From NCBI GenBank assembly GCA_025999455.1, contig AP024683.1:3698467-3762466 (forward strand): a stretch of DNA of 64,000 nt. Direction: 5' to 3'. The DNA comes from Geminicoccaceae bacterium. Its GTDB lineage: Bacteria > Pseudomonadota > Alphaproteobacteria > Geminicoccales > Geminicoccaceae. Of this stretch, positions 34,446 through 43,980 are shown one piece after another. Numbering within the stretch: position 1 is the first letter of the stretch; each line of letters starts with the position of its first letter. Made by a program: the position numbers and the translations under genes. The notes beneath the pieces were generated by a model. It ran no database searches. It saw only the letters and a program-made list of their open reading frames with translations, and was not told the DNA's origin.

Positions 34446-37400
34446 GTGCAGCTCACGCGGCTCCGTCTGCGCGGCTTCAAGTCCTTCTGCGACCCCACCG
34501 AGCTCGAGATCGCCCCGGGCACGACGGGGATCGTGGGTCCGAACGGCTGCGGTAAGTCCAACCTCGTCGACGCGCTCCGCTGGGTCATGGGCGAGGGCTC
34601 GCCCAAGGGCCTGCGCGGGGCGGAGATGGACGACGTCATCTTCGCGGGTTCGGCCGCACGACCGCCGCTCGACGTGGCGGAAGTGGCCCTCGGCGTCCAA
34701 GGGCCGGTCGAGGGGCCGCTCGTGCTCGCCCCGGGCGAGCGCGCCGAGATCCTCCGGCGGATCGTCCGCGGCCAAGGCTCGACCTGGCGGATCGACGGCC
34801 GGGACGTCCGCCAGCGCGACGTCCACCACCTCCTCGCGGACGCCGCCGCGGGGGCCCGCGGCGCCTCGATCGTGGGCCAGGGGCAGATCGCCCTCGTCGT
34901 CGACTCGCGTCCCGACGAGCGGCGGCGGCTGCTCGAGGAAGCGGCCGGGATCGCCGGGCTGCAGGCGAGGCGACGCGAAGCCGAGATCAAGCTGCAACAA
35001 ACCCGCGCCAACCTGGAGCGCGTGCGCGACCTCCTGGCGAGCCGTGCCGCCCGGCTCGAGGAGCTCGCCCGCCAAGCCGAGCAGGCCGAGCGCTATCGAC
35101 GCATCTCGGCCGAGATCCGAGCGGTCGAAGCGACGCTGCTGTTGCGCCGTCACGGGGAAGCCGCGGCCGCCGCACGAGCCGCCCAGGCCGCGGTCGAGGC
35201 GGCGACCGCCGTCGAGGCCGAGGCCAGGGCCGCCCTCGAGGCCGCTCGGGCCGAGCGATCCGCGCTCGCGCTCGAGCGGGCGGCCGCGCAGGGGCGGCTC
35301 GAACAGGCCGCGGGCGAGGCGGCGCGGCTCGCCGAGCGGCTGGTGGCGGCGGAAGCCCGCGCGGCCCGCGCCCGCGCCGAGCGGGAGGAGCGGGCCCGCC
35401 GCCTCGCCGAAGCCGAGGCCGACCTCGACGCACTGCGTGCGGAACGCGCCCGGCTCGCCGAAGAGCTCGCCGAGCGGGAGCGCGAGGCCCTCGAGCTCGA
35501 ACGCGAGCAGGCCGCCTCGGCGGCCGCCGCGGCCGAGCAGGCCGAGCGTCTGCGCGTGGTTCGGACCGTCGAGGAGGCGGCCGCGGCCGCGCGCGCGCAA
35601 GCCCTCGCGACCCGGCTGGAGCTCGGTGGGGTCGAACGATTGCGGGCCGAACGGGCCCAGCTCGAGGCCCGTCTCGCGGCGGAGACCGACCCGGCCGGGG
35701 AAGCCGCAGCGGCGGCGGCGGTCGAGGCGGCCCGGGTCGCGCTCGGCGCGGCGCTCGGCGAGCTCGAAGCCGCCGAAGCGCGCGAACGGGCGGCCGTCGC
35801 GGACGCGGCTGCGATCGACGTTGCCCTCGCCGAGGCCCGCGAAGCCCTCGCGACCCTCGCCGAACGCCGGGCGGCGCTGATCGCGGCCCGACAGGCCGCC
35901 GAGGCGGCCGAACGCGCACGCACGGCGGCGCGGCGCGAGCGCGCCGAGCGTCGGGCCCTGCTCGAGCGGACTCGCGAGCAGCTCGACGCCCGCTCCCGGG
36001 AGATCGAAACGCGCCTCGCCGCCTGTGAGGCCGCACTCGCGCGCGGTTCCGTCGCCGCGCTCGAAGAGGCCGTGAGCGAGGCCGCCGCGGCGGCACGCGG
36101 GGCGGCGGAGGAGGCCACGCGAGCCGCGCAGGCGGTGGAACGGGCGGAGGCCGAGCTGCGCGCGGCCCAGGCCGAGGCGAGCGAGGCGCGCGCCGCGGCG
36201 GCACGGATCGAGGCCGAGGCCGCGACGCTCGAGGCCCTGCTCGCCGAACTCGGCTCGGCCGAGCCGATCGCCCGCTCGATCGGCGGCACGGAGGGGCTCG
36301 AAGCCGCCCTCGCCGCGGCCTTGGGCGACGATCTCACGGCCGGAACGGACCCCGGCGCGGCGCGCTACTGGCGCGAGCTCGAAGGCGGGCCCGCCCTACC
36401 GCCCCTACCCGAAGGCGTGCCTCCCCTGAGCGAGCGTCTCCGCGCCCCTCCCCTCCTCGCCCGCCGCCTCTCCCAGATCGGTCTCTGCGACGGCGAGACG
36501 GCCGAGCGGCTGCAGGCTCGGCTCGCGCCGGGGCAACGGCTCGTGAGCCCGGAGGGTGGCCTCTGGCGCTGGGACGGCTTCGTCCGCCGGCCCGGCGCCG
36601 ACGAGGCGAGCCTCCGCTTGGCGCGCCTGGCGCGGCTCGAGGCGGTCGAGCGCGACCGCGCGCGAGCGCGAGCCGCTTGCGAACGGGCGCAGGCCCGGCT
36701 GGCGGCCGCCGAGGCCGAGCGGACCCGGTCCGCGCAGGAGGCACGCGCCGCGGCCGACCGCGCTTCCGGCGCGCGAGGGGAGCAGGCGCAGGCCGAGCGC
36801 CGGCTCGAAGCCGCCCGCGCCGAGCGGGCCCGGCTCGAAGCCGAGAAGAACCGCCTCGAAACCGAACGCGCGCGTCTTTCTACCGAACGCGCCGAGATCG
36901 CCGAGCGGCTCGCCGCACTCTCGGCCGAGGACGAGCCGCCGGCGGCCGTCGACGGTGCGGCCGCGGCCGAGGATCTCGTCGCCGTTGACCGCGACTGGCA
37001 GGCGGCACGGGCGCGGGTCCAGGAGGCGGAAGCGAGGCGGCGGCGGGCCCTCGACGCCGTCGAGCGCGAACGGGCCGCCTGCGGCCGCGCGCGGGCCGCG
37101 GTCGAGAGCGCCCGGGCGAGGCTCGCCGCGGCCGAGCGGCGGGCCGCCGAAGCGGCAGCCGAACGCGCCGCGCGCGCTCGCGAGAGGGCCGCCGCCGAAA
37201 CGCGGATCGCCGAGCTCGCGGAAGAGCTGGCGCGGCTCGAGCCCGCGCTCGCCCGCGCCGAAGCGGCGCTCGCCGAGGCCGATGCGGCGCACGCCCGAGC
37301 CCGCGAGGAGCGCAGTGCCACCGAACGCCGGGCGAGCGAGCTCGCGACGCGTGCGGCCGCGCTCGCCTCGCGAGCCGCCACGGTCGAGGCCGAGCGGGCC

Positions 37401-38471
37401 CGCCTCGCCGAGCGCGCCTCGGCCCTCGCCGGGCGGGAGCAGGAGCTTGCCGAGCGGCTCGCACGGCTCTCGACGGCCGGCCCCGAAGCGGACGAGGACC
37501 CCGACCGGCTCGCGCAGCTCCGCGCCGCGGCCGAGGCGGCGGCGGCGGCGCACCGGACGGCGCTCGACGAGCTCGAACGGCTCGGCCGCCTCGTCGAGGC
37601 GGCGGAGGAGGCCACCCTCGGAGCCGAACGGGCGCTCGCTTCGGCGGCCGAGCGGACCGCGCTCGCCCGCGCCGAAGCCGCGGCCGCGGCGAGCCGGCTC
37701 GACGCCGCGCGGGCCCGGGTGATCGAGCGGTTGCGCCGACCGCCCGAGGAGCTCGTCCCGCTCGAGGCCGGTCGGGAGCTCGCCGGACTCGAGGTCGAGC
37801 AGCTGGAGAAGCGGCTCGCCCGGCTCACGGCGGCCCGCGAGCGGCTCGGACCCGTCAATCTGCGGGCCGAGCAGGAGGCCGCCGAGCTCGAGGCCGAGCT
37901 GTCGCGGACGCGGGCGGAAGAAGCCGAGATCCGGGCCGCCTGCGAGCGGCTCGAACGGGCGATCGCGACGCTCGGCCGCGAGGCGCGCGAGCGCCTTTTG
38001 GCCGTGCTCGCCGCGGTCGAGGGGCATTTCCGGCGGCTCTTCGTGCAGCTCTTCGGCGGCGGGCGGGCGCATCTGCGGCTCGCCGAGAGCGACGATCCGC
38101 TCACCGCCGGCCTCGAGCTCGAAGCCCAACCGCCTGGCAAGCGCCTCGCCCACGTCTCGCTCCTCTCGGGCGGCGAAAAGAGCCTCGCCGGGCTCGCGCT
38201 CCTGATGGCCTTCTTCCTCGCCCGGCCCGCGCCCCTCTGCGTGCTCGACGAGGTCGACGCGGCGCTGGACGACGCGAACGTCGATCGCTTCACCGCGCTC
38301 TTGGCCGAGACCGCACGCGTGAGCGGGACCCGGTTCCTGGTCGTGACCCACCACCCGCTCACCATGGCGCGGATGGACCGGCTCTACGGGGTGACGATGG
38401 CCGAACGCGGGGTCTCGAAGCTCGTCTCGGTCGAGCTCGCCGAAGCGGTCGAGCTGCGCGCTACGGCATAG
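34446..38471 (+). CDS. smc: Chromosome segregation ATPase SMC, unusually long arms
   Basis: The structural-maintenance-of-chromosomes protein is 1,341 residues, against about 1,150-1,190 in most bacteria. The N-terminal head begins QLTRLRLRGFKSFCDPTEL and has Walker A GPNGCGKSN. The hinge lies at about 610-720 (ALAAALGDDL to LWRWDGF) and is of the compact alphaproteobacterial type. The C-terminal head has the signature LLSGGEKSLAGLALL and Walker B LCVLDEVDAAL. The two arms are extremely Ala/Glu/Arg-rich coiled coils. I prefer the GTG at 34446, which matches family N-termini; a GTG at 34434 is also possible. scpA and scpB are not nearby. Confidence 0.94.
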   Translation: MQLTRLRLRGFKSFCDPTELEIAPGTTGIVGPNGCGKSNLVDALRWVMGEGSPKGLRGAEMDDVIFAGSAARPPLDVAEVALGVQGPVEGPLVLAPGERAEILRRIVRGQGSTWRIDGRDVRQRDVHHLLADAAAGARGASIVGQGQIALVVDSRPDERRRLLEEAAGIAGLQARRREAEIKLQQTRANLERVRDLLASRAARLEELARQAEQAERYRRISAEIRAVEATLLLRRHGEAAAAARAAQAAVEAATAVEAEARAALEAARAERSALALERAAAQGRLEQAAGEAARLAERLVAAEARAARARAEREERARRLAEAEADLDALRAERARLAEELAEREREALELEREQAASAAAAAEQAERLRVVRTVEEAAAAARAQALATRLELGGVERLRAERAQLEARLAAETDPAGEAAAAAAVEAARVALGAALGELEAAEARERAAVADAAAIDVALAEAREALATLAERRAALIAARQAAEAAERARTAARRERAERRALLERTREQLDARSREIETRLAACEAALARGSVAALEEAVSEAAAAARGAAEEATRAAQAVERAEAELRAAQAEASEARAAAARIEAEAATLEALLAELGSAEPIARSIGGTEGLEAALAAALGDDLTAGTDPGAARYWRELEGGPALPPLPEGVPPLSERLRAPPLLARRLSQIGLCDGETAERLQARLAPGQRLVSPEGGLWRWDGFVRRPGADEASLRLARLARLEAVERDRARARAACERAQARLAAAEAERTRSAQEARAAADRASGARGEQAQAERRLEAARAERARLEAEKNRLETERARLSTERAEIAERLAALSAEDEPPAAVDGAAAAEDLVAVDRDWQAARARVQEAEARRRRALDAVERERAACGRARAAVESARARLAAAERRAAEAAAERAARARERAAAETRIAELAEELARLEPALARAEAALAEADAAHARAREERSATERRASELATRAAALASRAATVEAERARLAERASALAGREQELAERLARLSTAGPEADEDPDRLAQLRAAAEAAAAAHRTALDELERLGRLVEAAEEATLGAERALASAAERTALARAEAAAAASRLDAARARVIERLRRPPEELVPLEAGRELAGLEVEQLEKRLARLTAARERLGPVNLRAEQEAAELEAELSRTRAEEAEIRAACERLERAIATLGREARERLLAVLAAVEGHFRRLFVQLFGGGRAHLRLAESDDPLTAGLELEAQPPGKRLAHVSLLSGGEKSLAGLALLMAFFLARPAPLCVLDEVDAALDDANVDRFTALLAETARVSGTRFLVVTHHPLTMARMDRLYGVTMAERGVSKLVSVELAEAVELRATA

Positions 38472-38580
38472 TGCCGCAAGCGGGGTGCCCGGCTTGACGG
38501 TCGGCGGGCCGGGTCCCTAGGTTCCGCGCGCCCGGCGCCGGCCGTGCCGCTGGTGGCGTGGACGCTCGGGCCGAGGACGG

Positions 38581-38913
38581 ATGGCGGGAGAGGAGCGACC
38601 GCCCGCGTTCGACGACTTCGACGCGCGGCTCGCGAAGGCGCGACGGTCCGACCGGGCGCCGAAGAAGGCCGGCGAGGTCGAAGGGCGACCGCGGTGGGGG
38701 GACGGCCTCCAGGTCGGCATCGAGCTCGTGGCCGGCCTGGCCGGCGGGCTCCTCCTGGGCTGGGCCTTCGATTCCTGGCTCGGCACGGCGCCGATTCTCC
38801 TCGTCGTGGGCTTCGTGCTCGGGGCGGCCGCCGGCATGCTCAACGCGTGGCGTTGGATGCGCCGCCTCGAGGCTCGGATGCGGGACGGCGATCCCGGACG
38901 AGGGGCGCCGTAG
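38581..38913 (+). CDS. atpI: ATP synthase protein I (AtpI/AtpZ-like)
   Basis: The 110-residue protein has a charged N-terminal third and two hydrophobic helices (GIELVAGLAGGLLLGWAFDSW and APILLVVGFVLGAAAGMLNAW). The GxxLG-W-D between the helices fits AtpI, which helps c-ring assembly or Mg uptake. It heads the F0 gene cluster, 22 bases before atpB. Confidence 0.88.
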   Translation: MAGEERPPAFDDFDARLAKARRSDRAPKKAGEVEGRPRWGDGLQVGIELVAGLAGGLLLGWAFDSWLGTAPILLVVGFVLGAAAGMLNAWRWMRRLEARMRDGDPGRGAP

Positions 38914-38935
38914 CGGACCAAGGAGCGAGGCGAAG

Positions 38936-39676
38936 GTGGCCGATCCGCTGCAACAGTTCGAGATCCACCGGCTCGTGCCGATCCAGATCGCCGGTCTCGA
39001 CCTCTCCTTCACGAACTCGTCGCTCTGGATGCTGATCGCCGTCGGCTGCGCCTATTGGCTCTTGATCGCCGGCACCCGCCAGCACGCCCTGGTCCCGGGC
39101 CGCCTCCAATCCGTGGTCGAATTGACCTACGAGTTCGTAGCCGGATTGGTCCGCGACAATGCCGGCAAGGAGGGTCTGCGCTACTTCCCGCTCGTCTTCA
39201 CGCTCTTCCTCTTCATCTTGATGGGCAACATGCTCGGCATGCTGCCCCTGCCCTTCGGGTTCACCTTCACCTCGCACATCATCGTCACCTTCACGCTCGC
39301 ACTCGGCGTGTTCGTAGGGGTGACGATCCTGGGCTTCGTGCTGCACGGCACGCATTTCTTGACGTTCTTCGTGCCGCACGGCGCGCCCAAGGCGATGCTG
39401 CCGCTTCTGGTGCCGATCGAGATCCTCTCCTACTGCGTGCGACCGATCAGCCTCTCCGTCCGGCTCTTCTGCAACATGATGGCCGGCCACACCATGATGA
39501 AGGTGTTCGCCGGGTTCATCGTGACGCTCTTCTCTTATTGGATGGTGCCGGCGATCGCCCCGCTCGCGGTCACCGTGGCCCTCACCGGTTTCGAGTTCGC
39601 GGTGGCCTTCCTGCAAGCCTACATCTTCACGGTGCTCACCTGCATCTATCTGCACGACGCGATCCACATGCACTGA
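38936..39676 (+). CDS. atpB: ATP synthase F0 subunit a
   Basis: This 246-residue membrane stator subunit forms the proton half-channels. The essential Arg is in ISLSVRLFCNMMAGH; other blocks are FPLVFTLFLFILMGNMLGMLPLPFGFTF and FEFAVAFLQAYIFTVLTCIYL. The GTG start at 38936 is preceded by AGGAG and gives the usual length; the longer open frame runs into atpI in another frame. Confidence 0.96.
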   Translation: MADPLQQFEIHRLVPIQIAGLDLSFTNSSLWMLIAVGCAYWLLIAGTRQHALVPGRLQSVVELTYEFVAGLVRDNAGKEGLRYFPLVFTLFLFILMGNMLGMLPLPFGFTFTSHIIVTFTLALGVFVGVTILGFVLHGTHFLTFFVPHGAPKAMLPLLVPIEILSYCVRPISLSVRLFCNMMAGHTMMKVFAGFIVTLFSYWMVPAIAPLAVTVALTGFEFAVAFLQAYIFTVLTCIYLHDAIHMH

Positions 39677-39755
39677 GGCCGTAGGTTCGCCAGGCCCTGG
39701 ACGCGTCGCGCGGTAGCCCCGGGCGAGGAACGCCCGTCACTCCGGAGAAGGAACC

Positions 39756-39980
39756 ATGGAGCTCGCTGCTGCCAAGATGATCGGCGCAGGCCTTGCGACG
39801 ATCGCCCTGTTCGGTGTCGGTATCGGCATCGGCAACATCTTCTCGACCCTGATCGCCACGGTGGGCCGTAACCCGTCCGTCCAGCAGCGGGTCTTCCCCT
39901 TCGCGATCATCGGCTTCGCGCTCGTCGAGGCGGTCGCGCTCTTCGCGCTCCTGATCGCCTTCTTGATCCTGTTCACCTGA
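39756..39980 (+). CDS. atpE: ATP synthase F0 subunit c
   Basis: This 74-residue hairpin protein is the rotor ring subunit. The first helix has GVGIGIGN and the polar loop is R-N-P ([10 protein letters not shown]). The second helix carries the proton-binding Glu in [22 protein letters not shown] see no sodium-type ligand set, so proton coupling is likely. The ribosome site GGAGAAGGAA is strong, as expected for the most abundant F0 subunit. Confidence 0.97.
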   Translation: MELAAAKMIGAGLATIALFGVGIGIGNIFSTLIATVGRNPSVQQRVFPFAIIGFALVEAVALFALLIAFLILFT

Positions 39981-40034
39981 GGTAAAGGGCGGGGCGGGAC
40001 GCCACCGCCCCGCCGACCTCCGCGGAGGCCCGCC

Positions 40035-40631
40035 ATGACGCGGCTCGCAGCCCGCCTCGCCCGGTCCGCCCTCGCGGCCCTGCCCCTCGCGCTCCTCGCC
40101 ACGGGCCCGCTGTCCGCTGCCGAGGGCGGTGGTGGCCTGCCGCAGCTCGACACGCGGACTTATCCGAGCCAGATCTTCTGGCTGATCGTCTCCTTCGCGC
40201 TCCTCTATTGGCTCTTGAAGACCAAGGCGATCCCGCGGATCGCCGACATCCTGGAAACCCGTCAGGACCGGATCGGCGCCGATCTCGACCGCGCCGCGCG
40301 GCTGCGCGCCGACGCCGAGGCCGCGCTCAAGAAGCACGACGCGATCCTGGCCGAAGCTCAGGCCAAAGCGCAGAAGCGGCTGCGCGAAGCGCAGGAACGG
40401 GTCGCCGCCGAACTCGCCCGCCACCAGGCCGAGCTCGACGCCGACATCGCCAAGCGCCTGCGCGACGCGGAAGCCAGGATCGGCGCCGCCAAGAGCGCGG
40501 CCCTCGCCGAGGTGGCGACGGTGGCGGCCGAGGTCGTGCAAGCTGCGGCGCGCCGGCTCGCCGGTCTCGAGGTCGGCCTCGACGAGGCGCGGGCCGCGGT
40601 CGAGCGGGCCATGGGCGCGGGAGCACGCTGA
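40035..40631 (+). CDS. atpF': ATP synthase F0 subunit b' (AtpF', AtpG-type)
   Basis: The 198-residue b' stalk subunit has a longer N-terminus with a hydrophobic stretch (ALAALPLALLATG) and then the membrane helix TYPSQIFWLIVSFALLYWLL, followed by a long charged coiled coil. The paired b and b' genes are typical of photosynthetic and other Alphaproteobacteria. Its TGA overlaps the atpF ATG (TGATG). Confidence 0.9.
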   Translation: MTRLAARLARSALAALPLALLATGPLSAAEGGGGLPQLDTRTYPSQIFWLIVSFALLYWLLKTKAIPRIADILETRQDRIGADLDRAARLRADAEAALKKHDAILAEAQAKAQKRLREAQERVAAELARHQAELDADIAKRLRDAEARIGAAKSAALAEVATVAAEVVQAAARRLAGLEVGLDEARAAVERAMGAGAR

Positions 40632-41104
40632 TGGAGTATGTCTGGCTGACCGTCGCCCTCGTCATCCTCGTCCTCCTGCTCAAGAAGCCGTTCCAGGAGA
40701 AGGTCTTGGGTGCTCTCGACGCGCGCGCCGAGCGGATTCGCCGCGAACTCGACGAGGCCCAAAGGCTCCACGAAGAGGCGAAAGCGCTGCTCGCCAAGTA
40801 CCAGCGCCAGCTGCACGAGGGCGAAACCCTGGCGCAGGAGATCCTCGAGCGGGTCGACGCCGAGCAGCGCCGGCTCGAGGCGCGGATGCGCGAGGAGATG
40901 CGGGCCGCCACCGAGCGGCGCACGCAGCAGGCGGTCGAGCGCATCGCCCAAGAGGAAGCGCGGGCCGTCCAGGAGGTCCGCGCCCGCGCGGCGGACCTCG
41001 CCGTCCGCGCGACCCGCGAGCTGCTCGCCGAGCGCTTGCAGGGCGAGCTCGTCCAGGAGCTCATGCGCAAATCGGTCGAGGAAGTGCGCCGCCGGCTCGC
41101 CTGA
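40631..41104 (+). CDS. atpF: ATP synthase F0 subunit b
   Basis: The 157-residue stalk subunit has one N-terminal helix (VWLTVALVILVLLL) then a charged coiled coil with regular Glu/Arg/Ala. It forms a heterodimer with b' to hold F1 against rotation. It closes the F0 cluster; F1 genes are not in the window, as is normal for Alphaproteobacteria. Confidence 0.93.
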   Translation: MEYVWLTVALVILVLLLKKPFQEKVLGALDARAERIRRELDEAQRLHEEAKALLAKYQRQLHEGETLAQEILERVDAEQRRLEARMREEMRAATERRTQQAVERIAQEEARAVQEVRARAADLAVRATRELLAERLQGELVQELMRKSVEEVRRRLA

Positions 41105-41140
41105 GGCGGGCCGAGCGGCCGCCGCCGACGGAGGAGGCCG

Positions 41141-41902
41141 ATGCGGCTCGAAGGCCTGGGCGCGATCGTCGCGGGCGGCGGCTCGGGGCTCGGCGCCGCC
41201 ACGGCCACTGCCCTCGCGGCCGCCGGCATGAAGGTCGCGGTGGTCGACCGCGAGGAGGCCCGTGCGAAGGAGGTCGCCGAGCGGATCGGCGGCGTGGCCT
41301 TCGCCCTCGACGTCACCGATGCCGCCGGCGCCGAGCAGCTCTTCCCGGCGATCGCCGAGACGGTGGGCGGCCCGCGCCTCCTCGTGAACTGCGCCGGGAT
41401 CGCACCGGCGGCGCGGATCGTCGGGCGCGACGGGCCGATGCCGCTCGCCGCGTTCGAGCAGGTCGTGCGGGTCAATCTCGTCGGCAGCTTCAACATGCTC
41501 CGCCTCGCCGCGCAGGCGATGAGCGCGCTCGAGCCGCTCGAGGAGGGCGAGCGCGGGGTCGTCGTGAACACCGCCTCGGTCGCGGCCTTCGAGGGCCAGA
41601 TCGGCCAGGCGGCCTACGCGGCCTCGAAGGGCGGGATCGTCTCGTTGACCTTGCCCGCGGCGCGCGAGCTCGCCGGCCGCGGCATCCGGGTCGTGGCGAT
41701 CGCCCCGGGTCTCTTCGCCACGCCCTTGCTGCTCGGCATGCCGGCGAACGTGCAGGAGAGCTTGGCTGCCGCGGTTCCCTTCCCCGCCCGCTTCGGCCGG
41801 CCCGAGGAGTATGCGAGCTTGGTGCTCGAGATCGCCCGCAATCCCATGCTCAACGGCTGCGTGCTCCGGCTCGACGGGGCGCTCCGCATGGCGGCCCGCT
41901 GA
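41141..41902 (+). CDS. SDR family oxidoreductase, 3-hydroxyacyl-CoA dehydrogenase type II-like
   Basis: The 253-residue Rossmann enzyme has the NAD motif VAGGGSGLGAATATALAA, the structural LVNCAGIAPAAR, catalytic Ser in VVNTASVAAFEGQIGQ and YAASKGGI. The insertion after the NAG motif and the ending (NPMLNGCVLRLDGALRM) match HSD17B10-type 3-hydroxyacyl-CoA dehydrogenases, suggesting fatty-acid or isoleucine degradation. The next gene begins at its last base. Confidence 0.88.
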   Translation: MRLEGLGAIVAGGGSGLGAATATALAAAGMKVAVVDREEARAKEVAERIGGVAFALDVTDAAGAEQLFPAIAETVGGPRLLVNCAGIAPAARIVGRDGPMPLAAFEQVVRVNLVGSFNMLRLAAQAMSALEPLEEGERGVVVNTASVAAFEGQIGQAAYAASKGGIVSLTLPAARELAGRGIRVVAIAPGLFATPLLLGMPANVQESLAAAVPFPARFGRPEEYASLVLEIARNPMLNGCVLRLDGALRMAAR

Positions 41903-42333
41903 TGAGCGGAGACGTCGAGCGGATCGGCCGGCTCGCCGCGCCGAGCGCGGAAGATCTGGCGGCCCTCGGCGAGCGGCTGCTCGCGCAACTGCCGAAGGAA
42001 ATCCGCGAGCTCGTCGGCATGGTGCCGATCCGGGTCGAAGAGTGGCCCGACGAGGACGCCCTCGATGCCACCGAGTGCGACGACCCGCTCGATCTGACCG
42101 GGCTCTATCGCGCCGTGCCGATCGCCGAACGACACGCGCGAGCGCTGCCGCCCGAAGAGCCCGAGATGATCTTCCTCTACCGACTGCCGATCCTGGTCGA
42201 ATGGGCCGAACGCGGCTGCACGCTCGAGGAGGTCGTGTTCGACGTGCTGACCCACGAGATCGCCCACCATCTCGGTATGGACGAAATCGGCGCGCTCCGC
42301 GTCGAGGGGCGCGACGAGCCGAGCCGGGGGTGA
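41902..42333 (+). CDS. Small metallopeptidase-family protein (zincin-like)
   Basis: The 143-residue protein ends with LTHEIAHHLGMDE, a zinc-binding H-E-x-x-H-x-x-G-x-D motif of the minimal zincin family found widely in Alphaproteobacteria. An acidic segment (EEWPDEDALDATECDDPLDLTGLY) and the substrate-strand-like EMIFLYRLPIL precede it. It has no signal peptide and should be cytosolic. Peptidase activity has not been shown for most members. Confidence 0.85.
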   Translation: MSGDVERIGRLAAPSAEDLAALGERLLAQLPKEIRELVGMVPIRVEEWPDEDALDATECDDPLDLTGLYRAVPIAERHARALPPEEPEMIFLYRLPILVEWAERGCTLEEVVFDVLTHEIAHHLGMDEIGALRVEGRDEPSRG

Positions 42334-42337
42334 GCCC

Positions 42338-42727
42338 TTGGCGGTCCGCGCTCTCGACCATCTCGTGCTGACCGTCCGCGACCTCGAGGCGACCCGACGC
42401 TTCTACGTCGACGGCTTGGGCCTCGCCTGGATCGAGTTCGAACCCGGCCGCTTCGCGCTCGGCTTCGGCCGCCAGAAGATCAACCTGCACGTCGCCGGCA
42501 AGGAATTCGAGCCGAAAGCGGCGGTGCCCACCCCCGGCTCGGCCGATTTCTGCCTCCTGGTCGACGAGCCGCCCACGACCGTGGCCGCGCGGCTCGAAGC
42601 CCTGGGCTTCCCGCCGATCCTCGGTCCGGTGCCCCGCACCGGCGCCGTCGCCCCTCTCGAATCCGTCTACCTTCGCGACCCCGACGGCAACCTGGTCGAG
42701 ATCGCGCGCGAAGCGCCTCGTGGCTGA
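42338..42727 (+). CDS. VOC family protein (glyoxalase/bleomycin resistance fold)
   Basis: The 129-residue protein has two beta-alpha-beta-beta-beta modules: LDHLVLTVRDLEATRRFYVDGLGL and a C-terminal ESVYLRDPDGNLVEIARE. Putative metal ligands are His in the first strand, His in NLHVAG and Glu in VEIA. It resembles virulence-associated or glyoxalase-like VOC proteins; the substrate is unknown. The start is a TTG four bases after the metallopeptidase stop. Confidence 0.85.
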   Translation: MAVRALDHLVLTVRDLEATRRFYVDGLGLAWIEFEPGRFALGFGRQKINLHVAGKEFEPKAAVPTPGSADFCLLVDEPPTTVAARLEALGFPPILGPVPRTGAVAPLESVYLRDPDGNLVEIAREAPRG

Positions 42728-42752
42728 TTTCCTCTTCTTTTGACAATATTCC

Positions 42753-42781
42753 TTGACAGGGTCGAGCGGAAAGCGTAAACG
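42753..42781 (+). promoter_or_regulatory. Sigma-70-type promoter candidate before the Cache-HAMP gene
   Basis: TTGACA at 42753-42758 is followed after 17 bases by TAAACG at 42776-42781. A second TTGACA lies at 42740-42745 in the same AT-richer patch. The perfect -35 is notable; the -10 is weak. Confidence 0.45.
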
Positions 42782-42810
42782 CGCGGCGTCCACAGCCCCG
42801 GCGCCCCGCC

Positions 42811-43980
42811 ATGAAACCCCGCTCCTTCCCGCCGCTCAGCCTCGCGACACTGTTGCTCCTCCTGGCGCTCGTCTCGACCCTGCCTCTCGCCGGGGCGCTC
42901 CTCTACAGCGCGCTCGAGATGCGCCGCACGACCCGGGCCGCGACCCTCAACGAGCTCGCCACCACGCTCGTCCGGGCCGCCGACGAGCTGCGCGCCGCGC
43001 TCGCCAAGAGCCGCCAGCTCGTGGCCTTCCTCGCGACCGATCCGACGCTCGCCGAGGGCGGGCCGGTCGTCTGCACCGAGCGGCTCGGCCGGCTGTTCAC
43101 CGAGCTCGCGGGCTACTCGAACGTCTACGTCCTCGACCGGCGGGGCGAGCTCGTCTGTTCCGGGCGCCCCGCGCCGATCCGCCTCGCCCTCGCCGATCGC
43201 GAGCATCTGGCAGCCGCCCTCGAATGGGAGCGGCCGCGGGTCGGCAGCCCGCTCCCCGGGCTGGTCTACGGCCGACCGGTCCTGCCGGTGGCGGCGGCCC
43301 TGCGCGACGCCGCGGGCGAGGCGCGCGGCGCGGTCGCCGCCACGGTCGATCTGACCGCGACGCTCGCCGAGCTCCGCGCCCGCCACGGCTCGCCCGCCTT
43401 GGCCCTCACGCTCTGGCGCGACGACGGCACGCTCCTCGTCCGCGAGCCGGGATCGGCCCTCGAGGCGCGGCTCGGACGCGGCGGCCCCGCCCTTTTCTCG
43501 GCGCTCGAGAAGGCCGCCGAGAGCGGCGGCGCCGTCGAGGCGCCGGACGTCGACGGAACGATGCGGACCCACCTCGCGACCCTCCTCGAGCTCGACGAGC
43601 AGCGGCTCTGGCTCGCCCTCTCGCTGGCGACCGCGCCGCTCTACGCCGAGGTCGACGACGTCTTCCGCCGCAGCATCGTGGGCGCCGCGCTCGTCACGAT
43701 CCTCTGCATCCTGCTCGCCAAGCTCGTCTGCGCCGCCGCGGTCGGCCGCCCGCTCGAGCGGATCCGCCGCGGCATCAAGGAGCTCGGCGAGGGTCGCGGG
43801 CCCGCCACCCTCGACGCCTGTCGCGGCGTGAAGGAGCTCCGCGAGCTCGTCCTCGAGGTCGAAGCCTTGGCCGCGCGACCGCGTTGCCTGCGCGCCGAGT
43901 GTTGGCAACGGGCCGCAGCCGCGCCAGAAGGAGCGGGCCGGGCGGGCGGTGCCCCCTCGGCGCCGGAGGCGGGACGGTGA
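42811..43980 (+). CDS. Membrane sensor: periplasmic Cache-type domain plus HAMP, no output domain
   Basis: The 389-residue protein has a first membrane helix at about 10-32, a periplasmic domain of about 240 residues with Cache features ([19 protein letters not shown], then [15 protein letters not shown]) and a second helix at about 290-312. The following segment [19 protein letters not shown] leading to [18 protein letters not shown] looks like a HAMP domain. After it comes only a short Ala/Gly/Pro tail; no kinase, methyl-accepting, GGDEF or cyclase domain is present. Its stop overlaps the start of the MTA/SAH nucleosidase gene (GTGA), so the two are probably translated together. The ligand is unknown. 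Confidence 0.75.
   Translation: MKPRSFPPLSLATLLLLLALVSTLPLAGALLYSALEMRRTTRAATLNELATTLVRAADELRAALAKSRQLVAFLATDPTLAEGGPVVCTERLGRLFTELAGYSNVYVLDRRGELVCSGRPAPIRLALADREHLAAALEWERPRVGSPLPGLVYGRPVLPVAAALRDAAGEARGAVAATVDLTATLAELRARHGSPALALTLWRDDGTLLVREPGSALEARLGRGGPALFSALEKAAESGGAVEAPDVDGTMRTHLATLLELDEQRLWLALSLATAPLYAEVDDVFRRSIVGAALVTILCILLAKLVCAAAVGRPLERIRRGIKELGEGRGPATLDACRGVKELRELVLEVEALAARPRCLRAECWQRAAAAPEGAGRAGGAPSAPEAGR

Noticed and set aside
35150..38365. Long Ala/Ser/Arg-rich minus-strand frames opposite smc
   Set aside because: Low-complexity artefacts of GC-rich coiled-coil codons on the other strand.
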